Part shown: positions 41,371 through 49,277 of the stretch, in pieces
Position numbering within the stretch: position 1 is the first letter of the stretch
Layout: the number at the start of each line of letters is the position of its first letter
Source: Myxococcota bacterium
GTDB lineage: Bacteria; Myxococcota_A; Polyangia; Palsa-1104; JAEUJZ01
Direction of reading: 5' to 3'
DNA: 49,277 nucleotides
Assembly: GCA_025057315.1 (NCBI GenBank)
Contig: JANWXW010000021.1
Coordinates: 1 to 49,277 of the forward strand
Notes under the pieces: model-generated
What the model was told of the DNA's origin: nothing
Seen by the model: only the letters and a program-made list of their open reading frames with translations
The model's database searches: none
Made by a program: the position numbers and the translations under genes

Positions 41371-42984
41371 TCATTTGAGGCGGATCGGCACCAGGCCAGC
41401 AGGAGGGGACTTGGGCGCCGAAGGGGGGCGGGAACGCAGCCGCCAGCGCTGCACCCGTCCGTCGGCGGCCCGCGGGAGCTGATCGACAAACTCGATGGTT
41501 CGCAGGGCCTTGTGCGGCGAGACCTGCCGCTTGACCAGCTCCATCAGCTCCTGCGCCAGCTTGCTGCTTGGTTGTTGTCCCACATTCAGCACCACAAATG
41601 CCTTTATCTGGGTGAGGTCGTCCTCGTCCTCCTCGCCCACCACGGCGCACTCCCACACGGCCGGGTGCCCCAGCAGCACCTGTTCCACCTCCGCGGGTGC
41701 ACACAGCCGGCCCTGAACCTTGAACATGCCGTCGGAGCGCCCGACGTGAAAGAAGAACCCGTCCTGATCCACAAAGAAGCGATCCGGCAGCGTGATCCAC
41801 TCCTGGGCCGGCGACAGCATGCGCTGCGTGATGCCGCACCACAGCCCCGATGGGAGCGGCCCGCGCAGCTCGAGCTGGCCGATCTCGGCCGGTGCCGCCG
41901 GTTGGCCCTGGTCGTTGACGACCCGCAGCTCCAGCCCGGGCAGGGGCCGGCCGCACGAGCCGCTGCGCACCTGGTCGTTGCCAGGACCGCTCATCAGCAC
42001 CGGGCCAAAGGCCTCGGTGGCGGTGAAGAGGGGCAGCACCTCGATCTGAAACACGGCGCGGGTGCGGCGCTCCACCGCGCCAGGCAGCGGTTCGCCGAAG
42101 GACAGCGCCCGCCGGACCGGCCTGAAGTAGGGGGGGCGGGGCGCGGACATCTCCAGGTACTCCTGCACCAGGTGGCGGTAGGTCGTGGGCGTGGCAGCGA
42201 AGACCGTCGGCCGAAACGAGCCGAGCACATCGAAGAGAGCGCGCCCACGCCCCACCTCGGGAAGCAGGAAGCTCACCGCGCCTACCCGCAGCGGATAAAA
42301 GAGGCCAAGCAGCAGCCCCAGGCTCGAGGACAGCCGGGCCGTGGACAGGACCCGGTCCTGAGCCGTCAGCTCGAGCACCGACGCGCATCTGGCCTGCGCC
42401 GCGCTGGGCGCCTCGTGGATGTAAGCATGGGCGCGCGGCCGCCCATTGGGACTGGTGTGATATAGAAGCAGTGCGGGCTCCTGTCCGGGAGGCAGCGGCC
42501 AGACCAGCGGGTCGGCATCGAAGCACAGGGCGGCGAAGTCGCGCAAGCCGGGCAGGCTGCCACCTAGGGACAGCGCCGTCTCCAGAGCAGGCGCTCCCGA
42601 TGCCGCTGCCAGGGCCAGCTCCGCCAGGTCTGCATGTGCCAGCACGGCCCGCGCGCCCGCATCGCACAGCACATCCAGCAGCTCTTTGTGTCGGACCGTG
42701 TCTGGCAGGGGCACGGCACACAACCCGGCGCGCACCGCACCCAGCAGGGCCACTGCCAGATCCACCCCATCGTGCATGAGCAGCACGACGCGGTCGCCTG
42801 GCTGGAGGCCGAGTTGCCGGAAGGCACCGGCGGCCTGGCACACCTCCTCATGCAGCCGGCCCAGCGACCAGATGCGTTTCATTTCCCGCAGCGCCGGCTG
42901 GTGCTGTGGATCGATGCCGGCCCGCTTCAGGGCAGCCATCGGCTCGTCGAGAACAAGAGCGCTCAGATTGGCCCGCGGGGGCAT
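41371..42984 (-). CDS. AMP-forming acyl-CoA synthetase homologue lacking both usual active-site lysines
   Basis: The 537-aa protein has the layout of the benzoate-CoA ligase group in the AMP-forming ligase superfamily. The P-loop-like motif YHTSPNGRPR (175-184) has Arg184 where Lys is typical (T-x-G-x-P-K). The A8 hinge HVGRSDGMFKVQGRLCAPAEVE is intact. The A10 catalytic lysine of G-K-[IV]-Q-R is also replaced (GRVQR, Arg510). Other landmarks are LFTATEAFGPVLMSG and GQLELRGPL. An AMP-binding fold is certain, but normal adenylation is doubtful; Arg at position A10 usually cripples the first half reaction. It lies 11 bp downstream of the ArsA-type ATPase. Confidence 0.85.
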   Translation of the reverse strand: MPPRANLSALVLDEPMAALKRAGIDPQHQPALREMKRIWSLGRLHEEVCQAAGAFRQLGLQPGDRVVLLMHDGVDLAVALLGAVRAGLCAVPLPDTVRHKELLDVLCDAGARAVLAHADLAELALAAASGAPALETALSLGGSLPGLRDFAALCFDADPLVWPLPPGQEPALLLYHTSPNGRPRAHAYIHEAPSAAQARCASVLELTAQDRVLSTARLSSSLGLLLGLFYPLRVGAVSFLLPEVGRGRALFDVLGSFRPTVFAATPTTYRHLVQEYLEMSAPRPPYFRPVRRALSFGEPLPGAVERRTRAVFQIEVLPLFTATEAFGPVLMSGPGNDQVRSGSCGRPLPGLELRVVNDQGQPAAPAEIGQLELRGPLPSGLWCGITQRMLSPAQEWITLPDRFFVDQDGFFFHVGRSDGMFKVQGRLCAPAEVEQVLLGHPAVWECAVVGEEDEDDLTQIKAFVVLNVGQQPSSKLAQELMELVKRQVSPHKALRTIEFVDQLPRAADGRVQRWRLRSRPPSAPKSPPAGLVPIRLK

Positions 42985-42995
42985 CGAACCGGATG

Positions 42996-44252
42996 TTACG
43001 CCAGCAGGTGCCGGCTGACCAGAGCCAGCCCATCCATGCCGTAGATGTCCTGCTCGAACAGGGGCACCACCCGCAGGGGCACGCGCGCTCGGGCCGCTGC
43101 CTCGGCCAGGCGTCGGGTGGTCCGCTCGTCCACCTCCGCCATCACCTGCTGCTCCCGATAGGTGCGATGCAGATCGGCGGCCACCTGGACGATGTCCGCA
43201 GGCGAGAGCCCACGGAGCTCGGGCCGTGCGCTCAGCAGCTCGACCAGCTCCTGGCGCCCGATGGCCTCTGGGCCCCGGGTGTGCATGCGGTTTACGATGA
43301 AACCGCCAAGGGGCATCTGGGCCCGCACCAGGCGGTCGTGGAAGTACAGTGCCTCATCGACGCTGAGCACCTCCGGACTGCAGATGATGAGGAAAGCCAC
43401 CTGGGGGTCGCGCATCAGCTGCAGCACCTCCTGCGCCCGCTCCCGGAAGCCGCCAAACACATCGTTGAACTCGACGAAAAACTGTGCCATCTGCTCCAGG
43501 AACGCCGAGCCCGTAAAGCGCGCCAGGCGCCCGAGCACGAACGCGCCGCCCAGGCCCACCATCTTGAGGCTGAAGGTGCCGGCCTTCAGATAGGGCTTGA
43601 TGAACCACTGGATGGCAGGGGAGTCTATGGCGCCGGCGACCCGATTGGGCGCATCCAGAAAGTCGAGCGCGTTTTCCGTCGGTGGCGTGTCCACGACGAT
43701 GAGCTCATAGTCGCACTCGCGGGCAATGTCATACAGCTTCGACATGGCGGCATACTCGTGCGAGCCAGCGAGCGTGGTGCTGACCTGCTGGTAGATGCGG
43801 TTGGCCAGGATGCGGCGGCGAGTGGTCTCGTCGCGGGCGTAGCGGCTCACGACCTCGTCAAAGGCGCGCTTCTGGTGGAGCATCATCGCATCCAGGCTGC
43901 CGCGCGGGTCGTAGCTGCCACCCCGACGAGCCGCCACCTCGGCGATCTTGTCCGCCTGGACGCGCTGGATGTCGTGGCCCAGGGCCTGCAGCCCGAGCGC
44001 ATCGGCGAGACGACGGGCCGGGTCGATGGTCAGCACCAGCGTGCGGCGACCCAGGGCCGCGCCACACAGGGCCAGCGTCGCCGACACCGTCGTCTTGCCC
44101 ACGCCGCCCGGACCCACACACAGCAGGATGCGTCGCCCGGAGAGCAGGTCCACCAAGGTCTGGTTCTGGCCCGTTCGCTCGGCACTCAGGGAGGGGGCGG
44201 CGGTGGCAGGGCGCTGGGCCATCTCGATGAGCAGATGACAATACTGGTCCAT
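42996..44252 (-). CDS. ArsA/GET3-type ATPase
   Basis: The 418-aa protein has the P-loop GPGGVGKTT (47-55) after a short N-terminal extension, then RTLVLTIDPARRLADALGL (switch region of the ArsA family) and ELIVVDTPPTENALDFLDAP. This matches the anion-transporting ATPase/GET3 family, a SIMIBI-class dimeric ATPase. Bacterial single-domain members are common in myxobacteria and are not necessarily linked to arsenite. No ars gene is nearby. The gene precedes the ligase homologue by 11 bp, so the two probably form an operon. Confidence 0.87.
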   Translation of the reverse strand: MDQYCHLLIEMAQRPATAAPSLSAERTGQNQTLVDLLSGRRILLCVGPGGVGKTTVSATLALCGAALGRRTLVLTIDPARRLADALGLQALGHDIQRVQADKIAEVAARRGGSYDPRGSLDAMMLHQKRAFDEVVSRYARDETTRRRILANRIYQQVSTTLAGSHEYAAMSKLYDIARECDYELIVVDTPPTENALDFLDAPNRVAGAIDSPAIQWFIKPYLKAGTFSLKMVGLGGAFVLGRLARFTGSAFLEQMAQFFVEFNDVFGGFRERAQEVLQLMRDPQVAFLIICSPEVLSVDEALYFHDRLVRAQMPLGGFIVNRMHTRGPEAIGRQELVELLSARPELRGLSPADIVQVAADLHRTYREQQVMAEVDERTTRRLAEAAARARVPLRVVPLFEQDIYGMDGLALVSRHLLA

Positions 44253-44407
44253 CCGCCAAGGCGCAAGCGCCTGCAGGGGGATTGCCGGTTGTGTGAGCGA
44301 CCCCGGCCCATGCGGTGGGGTGGGGTGCCAGGCATGGGTCCATGGGCTGTGCTCAGAACAACGCGGTGGGCTCCTGCAGCTCCTCCGCCCTGGTGTGCGG
44401 TTTTTCC

Positions 44408-44436
44408 TTGCCCACCAGCCGGTGGTCTGCTAAGGA
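44408..44436 (+). promoter_or_regulatory. Candidate promoter for tRNA-Ala
   Basis: TTGCCC (44408-44413) and TAAGGA (44431-44436) are 17 bp apart, 29 nt before the tRNA. The -35 hexamer is identical to that before tRNA-Thr. The -10 match is weak. Confidence 0.3.
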
Positions 44437-44465
44437 CCATCCCAGCACATCGTCTGCACATCCAC

Positions 44466-44538
44466 GGGGCTGTAGCTCAGCTGGTAGAGCGCTAGAATCG
44501 CACTCTAGAGGTCGTCGGTTCGATCCCGATCAGCTCCA
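44466..44538 (+). tRNA. tRNA-Ala (anticodon CGC)
   Basis: The 73-nt cloverleaf has acceptor GGGGCTG/CAGCTCC with a G3-T70 wobble pair, the alanine identity element, and discriminator A. The D arm is AGCTCAGCTGGTAGAGC. The anticodon stem CTAGA/TCTAG encloses loop ATCGCAC with anticodon CGC at 44499-44501, reading GCG. The T arm contains GGTTCGATCCC. CCA is not fully encoded (ACC then G). Confidence 0.95.
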
Positions 44539-44894
44539 CCGTCGGAACCACCTCGCCAACGAGGCGGCGAGCGGACATGCGAGGGGCGCGAGAGAGGGGC
44601 GTGTTGGCCGGGTCAGGCCACGAACGTGTGGCCGTGTGAGCAGAGGGCGCTTCCTGGCCGCCAGACCAAAAGCAAGTGGTGAGGTGATGTCGGATAGGGT
44701 GGGCCATTTGGCCCTGGGCCTTTTGCTTGGGGTCCAGGCGGCCAGCGCTCGCAGGCTGGGGAGAGTCGGGGGAGGCGTGGACAAGGCGGACCAGGAGGGC
44801 ATGATCACGGGGCCCCACTGCACGCCGAGAGGGTGTCCTGGAAGCCCCTAGATCCCTGCCCTCCATCCGGCACCCTGCGGCGAGCCTAGTTTGC
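44539..44894. other. Intergenic region after tRNA-Ala, no gene seen
   Basis: A short hairpin CCTCG-CCAA-CGAGG occurs near 44551-44564 just after the tRNA and may help 3' processing or termination, though no T-run follows. The rest has open frames with unconvincing composition only. Confidence 0.45.
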
Positions 44895-46580
44895 TCACTG
44901 CAAGAGGTTGCAGCTGGAGCCCACCTTGAGCTGGATAAGGCGCGGGGAGAAGGCCGGGTGTGCTGTACGGAGCTGCACCTCCACTTGGAGCAGCGGCGCC
45001 ACCTGTCGCTCGCCGAGCTTGTCCAGGCTGACCGGTGAGGCATCCGGTGGCTGCTGGGCGATGAGCACCCAGGGCTGCGCGGCCAGGTCCGCCGGGTCGC
45101 GACCGGTGCGGGCGCTGATGACGATGGAGGTGCCGCCCTCAAACTCGGCGGTGAAGAACAGCCGGTTCCAGCGCGCTTGGTTGTTGCACCCAGCAAACGT
45201 ATGGCGGAAGCGACCCGTAGGCGCCGCTGCGTTGCGCAGCTGGAAGCCAGTCATATCGCTGTAGGTGTAGGGCCCACGCCCCACGGCCAGGGACTTGACG
45301 TCGGCGACATTGGCGGGGTCGATCTTGTAGGCGCGCGAGTCGGCCTGGTTGATGGCCCACACCATGCCGTCGAAGTCGATGGCCATGCCCACGAAGTTGT
45401 TGTGGCCCGCGCCCAGGCGGATGCTGTGCTTGACCATCATGGACTCCGTGTCCACGGCATACACGCCGGTGCTGGTGTCAGCCACCCAGACGGTCTTCTT
45501 TGCATCCACGGCCAGACCCCGCGGGAAGGTGGCACCTGGCAGCTGCACAGAGTCCCACTTGCCCTGGCTGATGTCCATCGGGTCGGGGGTGTAGCGCGAG
45601 ACACACTGGCCGCCCTGACCGCTGCCCGAGGTCCACACCCGGCCTTCGGGGTCGACGGCGATGCCGTAGGCACAGGGCGGGTTTTGCTGCGTGCGGCCGA
45701 CCCGGTCTCCCCGGTTGACCTCGACGAAGGCCAGCGGGCCCTGGGCATCGCGAATCCAGATCACGCCGTTCTTGTCGATGGCCGCGCCGTAGGGCATGGT
45801 CGAGCCGAGGTTGATCTCCTTGAGCACGCGGCCGGTGTTGGCATCGATGCGGTAAAGAATGCGCCCCGAGTAGGTGCCGATGTAGACGGTAGTGGACAGC
45901 TGCCCGTCGAGCCCGTACTGGGCGTCAAAGACCGCGGCGCGCGGGTAGCTATTCGGCGGCAGATCCAGATACCACAGCACGCACTCGTCCTCGCCCCACG
46001 GCTTGACGTCCGCCGGGCCCTGCGAGGTGGTGATGCGACCGTCGCCGTTCTTGTCCCGGCATTGGCTCAGGTCGCCGGCAATGCGCACCGCGCTGCCACC
46101 CGCGCGGTTGGCCACCACCACGTCGCTGTTCAAACCGACGGTTGTGCGCGACGGGTCATTGCCCGGACCCTTGGGCCCAGTGAGGTAGCGCGCCACCTCG
46201 GTCATGGTGCGCGCATCCACCTTGCTCACCGTGCCCTCGGCGCTGTTGGCTACCCACACCGTCGGCCGGGCGCTGATCGTGATGTTGCCTGGGTCGATGG
46301 CCAATTCGCCGCCCGGTTCGGTCCGGACGCCGCTGGAGCCGTCGCCCCGTGGGTCGAAGGGCTGTCCACCCCGTCCGAGCGTGTAGGTGATGTCGTCGCT
46401 TGGCCCGGTGGGATGGGGCCGCGGCGGTGCAGGTGGCTCCTCAGCACAGCCCGCAGGCTCCTGACAGTCGGTGGTGCGTCCAACATTGCATCCGGCCGGC
46501 AGACACATGCCCAGAGCCAAGCCCAGGGAGCCTAGGGTCAAAGAAAGGAGGGGAAGAGAGTGGGAGGAGGTGGCAGGCAT
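44895..46580 (-). CDS. Beta-propeller lipoprotein with an EF-hand-like loop
   Basis: The 561-aa protein starts at ATG 46580 with AAGGAGG about 8 nt upstream, and carries a signal peptide with lipobox LPAGC (about residue 31). After a Pro-rich linker come repeats of the NHL/streptogramin-lyase-like propeller kind (PTVWVANSAEGTVSKVDA, GVIWIRDAQGPLAFVEV, GRVWTSGSGQGGQCVSRY, KTVWVADTSTGVYAVDT, GMVWAINQADSRAYKID). A DKNGDGRIT loop resembles a calcium-binding EF-hand/dockerin loop. The C-terminal ~120 residues form a separate beta-rich domain. It is probably on the cell surface or in the periplasm; ligand unknown. Confidence 0.83.
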   Translation of the reverse strand: MPATSSHSLPLLSLTLGSLGLALGMCLPAGCNVGRTTDCQEPAGCAEEPPAPPRPHPTGPSDDITYTLGRGGQPFDPRGDGSSGVRTEPGGELAIDPGNITISARPTVWVANSAEGTVSKVDARTMTEVARYLTGPKGPGNDPSRTTVGLNSDVVVANRAGGSAVRIAGDLSQCRDKNGDGRITTSQGPADVKPWGEDECVLWYLDLPPNSYPRAAVFDAQYGLDGQLSTTVYIGTYSGRILYRIDANTGRVLKEINLGSTMPYGAAIDKNGVIWIRDAQGPLAFVEVNRGDRVGRTQQNPPCAYGIAVDPEGRVWTSGSGQGGQCVSRYTPDPMDISQGKWDSVQLPGATFPRGLAVDAKKTVWVADTSTGVYAVDTESMMVKHSIRLGAGHNNFVGMAIDFDGMVWAINQADSRAYKIDPANVADVKSLAVGRGPYTYSDMTGFQLRNAAAPTGRFRHTFAGCNNQARWNRLFFTAEFEGGTSIVISARTGRDPADLAAQPWVLIAQQPPDASPVSLDKLGERQVAPLLQVEVQLRTAHPAFSPRLIQLKVGSSCNLLQ

Positions 46581-46671
46581 GACAGAGCCCTCCTTGCTTC
46601 AGGTAAACCATCTACTCCCCTATGCTACCTGTGGGCCCAAAATTAACAAGGCAAAATCCAGGGGGGAGGGT

Positions 46672-47820
46672 ATGTTAGGGAATCGAAGGTGCCCCATGTT
46701 CGGCCTCCGGGTCGTGGAAGCACACACCCCGGCTCTGCGGCGGGCCTTCATCGAGTTGCCTTACCGCCTGTACCGACACGATCCGGCGTGGGTCGCCCCC
46801 CTGCGACGGCAGGCGCGGCGCCAGATCGATCCAACGAAGAACCCATTTTCGAGCCATGGCAGCTTTCAGCCCATGGTGGCGTTACGGGGCCCGCGGGTGG
46901 TGGGAAGGGTTGTGGCATTGGATGATCGGGCCTACAACCAGTTTCACAACGCGCACGATGGCTTCTTCGGGCTGCTGGAGGTGGAGGATGACCCGGAAGC
47001 GGTGGCGGCTCTGCTGGAGGCGGCGGCCGACTGGTGCCGCACCCGCGGTGCCGAGCGGCTGCTGGGCCCGATGAACTTTTCAACCAATGGCGACTGCGGG
47101 CTGCTCGTCGAGGGGTTCGGCGAACCGCCAATGGTCAACTTGGCCTACACGGCGCCCACCTACCCGGAGCTGGTGGAGCGCTGCGGGCTGCGCAAGGCGT
47201 GGGACTACCTGGCCTACCGCCTGCCCTTGAATCCTCTGGAGTCGAGCGCCGGCAGCCTGACTTTGGCCGAGGAGGTGCGGCGGAGCCGCCGGGTGGAGCT
47301 GCGCTACATCAATCCCCGCCGCTACCATGAGGAGATGGATCGCCTGCTGGCGCTGTACAACCAGGCCTGGGCCAGCACCGTGGGGTTTGTGCCCCTCTCT
47401 GCTGCGGAGGCGCGGGCAGCGGCACGGGGGCTGCGGCCGCTGCTGTCCCCCGAACAGGTCCTGCTGGCCGAGGTAGACCGGGCCCTGGTCGGGTTCTGCC
47501 TGGCGGTGCCTGACATCAACCAGGCGCTCCGGCCGCTGCGCGGGCGGCTGCTCGGGCCTGGACTGGTGCGGGGGCTGCGCGCGCTGTCTCAGCTGCGCGG
47601 GCTGCGGTTGTGCGCGCTTGGCGTGCTTCCCGACTACGCCGCCACCGGCCTGCCGGCGCTGCTGTGCCTGGAGGCCCTGGCGGCTGCTCGGCGGCTCGGC
47701 TACAGCAGGGTGGAGCTGTCGCTGGTCCCCGAATCGAATGAGACCCTGCGGTCTGTCCTGGAGACCCTGGGCGCGGTGCCCTCCAAGCGCTGGCGCATCT
47801 ATGAGCGGATCATCCAGTAG
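46672..47820 (+). CDS. GNAT-fold N-acetyltransferase-like protein
   Basis: Start at ATG 46672 (MLGNRRCPMFGLRVVEA) has a GGAGG-type site directly upstream; the in-frame ATG 46696 is an alternative. The ~382-aa product has the motifs of a widespread double-GNAT-like family, such as FIELPYRLYRHDPAWVAPLR, GRVVALDDRAYNQFHNAHDG, LGPMNFSTNGDCGLLVEGF, PPMVNLAYTAPTYPELVE and, late, YSRVELSLVPESNETLRSVLETLGA. The substrate is not known for this family. It is divergent from the propeller lipoprotein across an AT-rich gap (46590-46670) that probably holds both promoters. Confidence 0.78.
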   Translation: MLGNRRCPMFGLRVVEAHTPALRRAFIELPYRLYRHDPAWVAPLRRQARRQIDPTKNPFSSHGSFQPMVALRGPRVVGRVVALDDRAYNQFHNAHDGFFGLLEVEDDPEAVAALLEAAADWCRTRGAERLLGPMNFSTNGDCGLLVEGFGEPPMVNLAYTAPTYPELVERCGLRKAWDYLAYRLPLNPLESSAGSLTLAEEVRRSRRVELRYINPRRYHEEMDRLLALYNQAWASTVGFVPLSAAEARAAARGLRPLLSPEQVLLAEVDRALVGFCLAVPDINQALRPLRGRLLGPGLVRGLRALSQLRGLRLCALGVLPDYAATGLPALLCLEALAAARRLGYSRVELSLVPESNETLRSVLETLGAVPSKRWRIYERIIQ

Positions 47821-47861
47821 CGAGATGCTAGGATGGCGTCCGTTGGCATGTGGAGCTGAAC

Positions 47862-48809
47862 ATGAGACTGGCTGCCGGGCTGTCGCCGCTCGTCCTGGTG
47901 CTCTGGGCCGCTTGCGGGGAACCTCCCACCGACTCCGGAGACCCGACAAGGCCGCCACCGCGGGCTTGCAGCAGCGACGATGACTGTGAAGAGGAGCGGG
48001 AAAACCGCGCCTGCCGCGGGCACCGCTGTGTGAACCCGTGCGGACCGACCATGACGTACGTTGGCGCTGGCAGCTTCCTGCGCGGCTGCGACGCCAAGGA
48101 GAACAGCGGCATGACTGTGCACTGCGCCCCCAACGCGCAGCCGCCGCACATGGTCACCCTGACACAGGGATTTTGCATTGGCAAGACCGAGGTCAGCGTG
48201 GCCGAGTACCGTCGCTGCGTTGCCGCTGGGGCGTGCCCGGCACCGCCTGAGCTTGTCTGCGCGCCTCTGACCGCCACCTGGCGGGCGCAGCCTGGTGATG
48301 AGGAGCAGGAGCGCATGCCCATCAATTGCCTGCTGCACAGTGAGGCCAAGGCCGTGTGCGCCTTTCTGGATGGCGGTCGGCTGCCGACGGAGGCAGAATG
48401 GGAAAAGGCAGCCCGTGGACGGGATGAGCGGCGCTTCCCGTGGGGAAACGCCGCGCCCACCGACTGCAGCAAGGGCGTCAATTGGGGCGGCGGTCAGGAT
48501 TGTCAGCTCGAGCTGTGGCCCGTCGGGAGCGGACGCGGCCCCCAGGCGCTCAGCGCCTCGCAGGCGCTGGATATGGCTGGCAACCTCTGGGAGTGGGTGG
48601 CGGACTGGTACTCCGAGTCCGCCTATATGGCGTGCCGCGATGGCTGCACGGACCCGACGGGACCCGACACGGGGGTGGTGCGCGTGCGCCGGGGCGGCTC
48701 CTACAAGAGCCTCAAGCCGCAGGAACTACGCGCCTCGTTTCGCGAGTTCCACCTGCCGGAGCTGGCGCGCAGCGACATGATCGGCGTCCGCTGCGTACGC
48801 GTGCCCTAG
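47862..48809 (+). CDS. FGE/PvdO-fold (SUMF1) lipoprotein without the FGE cysteines
   Basis: Start at ATG 47862 with GGAG about 9 nt upstream gives 315 aa. The signal peptide ends in a lipobox WAAC. A Cys-rich linker (SSDDDCEEE, GHRCVNPCG) leads to a formylglycine-generating-enzyme fold: MTYVGAGSFLRGCD, FCIGKTEVSVAEYRRCV, GGRLPTEAEWEKAARGRDERRFPWGN, MAGNLWEWVADWY and RVRRGGSYKSLKPQELRASFREF. In true FGE the RGGSW-x-C segment and a later C-x-R-x4-R provide the catalytic cysteines; here they are absent. It is therefore probably non-catalytic or of another type (PvdO/EgtB-like). It follows the GNAT-like gene by 41 bp. Confidence 0.85.
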   Translation: MRLAAGLSPLVLVLWAACGEPPTDSGDPTRPPPRACSSDDDCEEERENRACRGHRCVNPCGPTMTYVGAGSFLRGCDAKENSGMTVHCAPNAQPPHMVTLTQGFCIGKTEVSVAEYRRCVAAGACPAPPELVCAPLTATWRAQPGDEEQERMPINCLLHSEAKAVCAFLDGGRLPTEAEWEKAARGRDERRFPWGNAAPTDCSKGVNWGGGQDCQLELWPVGSGRGPQALSASQALDMAGNLWEWVADWYSESAYMACRDGCTDPTGPDTGVVRVRRGGSYKSLKPQELRASFREFHLPELARSDMIGVRCVRVP

Positions 48810-48866
48810 GCCCTAGGCAACTCCACGGGCCCTCCCCTTGCGGGCGCAGCCCCCGACCGGGCTTCC

Positions 48867-48884
48867 AGGTTAAGCTAGGTTAAG
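48867..48884. repeat. Two AGGTTAAG direct repeats, 10-bp period
   Basis: AGGTTAAG occurs at 48867-48874 and 48877-48884, one helical turn apart, about 100 bp before the P450 start. They may be a regulator-binding site; this is speculation based on spacing. Confidence 0.3.
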
Positions 48885-48980
48885 TTTGCTACGGCAGAGA
48901 GGATCTCAGCGAGGGGAGGGGGGTAGCTTGCTGGGCACAAGGTCCATCTGTCACTGATGTAATCGCCGGCTGACAGTACA

Positions 48981-49277
48981 ATGCGTATGATGGCGATGCA
49001 TGAGATCCCGCTCCTGCCAGGCGGAAACTGGCTGGGGCACGTGATGCTGTTTCGGCGAAATCGAATGGGTTTTCTGCGGGCACTGGTTGGTGCCGGGGAT
49101 ATCTGCCGGATGCGATTTTACAGAAAGGATGTCGTGCTCGTGACGGCGCCGGAGCTGGTCCAGGAGGTCCTGGTGGAGCGCGCGCGCAGTTTTGAGAAGT
49201 CTGCCGTGTTGCGCTACCTGCTCTACCCACTTGCCGGCGAGGGCTTGTTCACCAGCCGTGGCGAGCTGTGGCGGCGC
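48981..49277 (+). CDS. Cytochrome P450, N-terminal fragment (3' end outside window)
   Basis: The frame is open to the last base. It reads IPLLPGGNWLGHVMLF, then FLRALVGAGDICRMRF, then VTAPELVQEVLVERARSFEKS and GEGLFTSRGELWRR. These are the Pro-rich start, beta1 and helix B-C motifs of P450s; the W-R pair of the C helix is at the very end. Possible starts are ATG 48981, 48987, 48990 and 48996; no clear Shine-Dalgarno site chooses between them. The heme-binding Cys region would lie beyond the window. It probably oxidises a small molecule; the redox partner is not seen. Confidence 0.88.
   Translation, partial: MRMMAMHEIPLLPGGNWLGHVMLFRRNRMGFLRALVGAGDICRMRFYRKDVVLVTAPELVQEVLVERARSFEKSAVLRYLLYPLAGEGLFTSRGELWRR

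Noticed and set aside
44492..45196. 234-aa minus-strand frame covering the end of tRNA-Ala
   Set aside because: It overlaps the tRNA and the end of the propeller lipoprotein; composition is biased to Ser/Arg/Pro.

Overview
The window reads as chromosomal DNA of a high-GC myxobacterium-like bacterium (phylum Myxococcota, formerly Deltaproteobacteria). This is inferred from the gene style: a Ser/Thr kinase homologue, kinase-like periplasmic tails without a kinase, many TPR proteins, an AgmX/PglI C-terminal domain, Pro-rich lipoproteins, an FGE-fold lipoprotein, and proteins ending in a 'WIDPF'-type tail. There is no rRNA, IS element, phage gene or CRISPR array. Two tRNA genes are present: Thr-CGT at 7999 and Ala-CGC at 44466.

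Layout. 1-3062: a three-gene envelope operon (open-ended Pro/Gly-rich protein, TPR membrane protein, lipoprotein). 3064-7913: a ferritin-like diiron protein, a secreted S9 peptidase, a homocysteine S-methyltransferase-like enzyme and an AgmX/PglI-domain protein. 7957-8500: tRNA-Thr followed by a GC-rich degenerate repeat block. 8551-15866: two FliB-type (flagellin lysine methylase-like) paralogues of identical length. They flank three alpha-helical unknowns, an O-methyltransferase-like protein and a small membrane protein with a 17-bp tandem repeat array upstream. No flagellar gene is visible. 16127-19059: MurJ-like flippase diverging from a membrane-anchored kinase homologue whose HRD aspartate is glycine. 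19060-21044: gene-poor DNA, one small ORF and a TPR gene that can be read only with two single-base frame corrections. 21122-27838: esterase, TPR protein, ATP-grasp-like protein, lipoprotein coupled to a Sua5/TsaC-type threonylcarbamoyl-AMP synthase, and a lipase operon with two unknown genes. 28066-34554: propeller lipoprotein, peroxiredoxin, NadA and a 689-aa TPR protein.

34683-40012 is the most striking part. A kinase-tail-like membrane protein precedes a secreted cytochrome with 28 CXXCH sites (plus one CX3CH and one CX4CH). A beta-barrel porin candidate overlaps that gene by 4 bp. The pair looks like a porin-cytochrome conduit for electron transfer across the outer membrane. 40167-44252: MetK on the plus strand, then an ArsA-type ATPase and an AMP-forming ligase homologue (lacking both usual active-site lysines) on the minus strand. 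44466-49277: tRNA-Ala, a propeller lipoprotein, a GNAT-fold protein, an FGE-fold lipoprotein without the catalytic cysteines, and the start of a cytochrome P450 cut by the window edge.

No homology search was possible. Family names rest on motifs and remembered family features, and heme numbers rest on motif counts. The very high GC content keeps many false frames open, so starts were chosen by Shine-Dalgarno sites, signal peptides and neighbour spacing.
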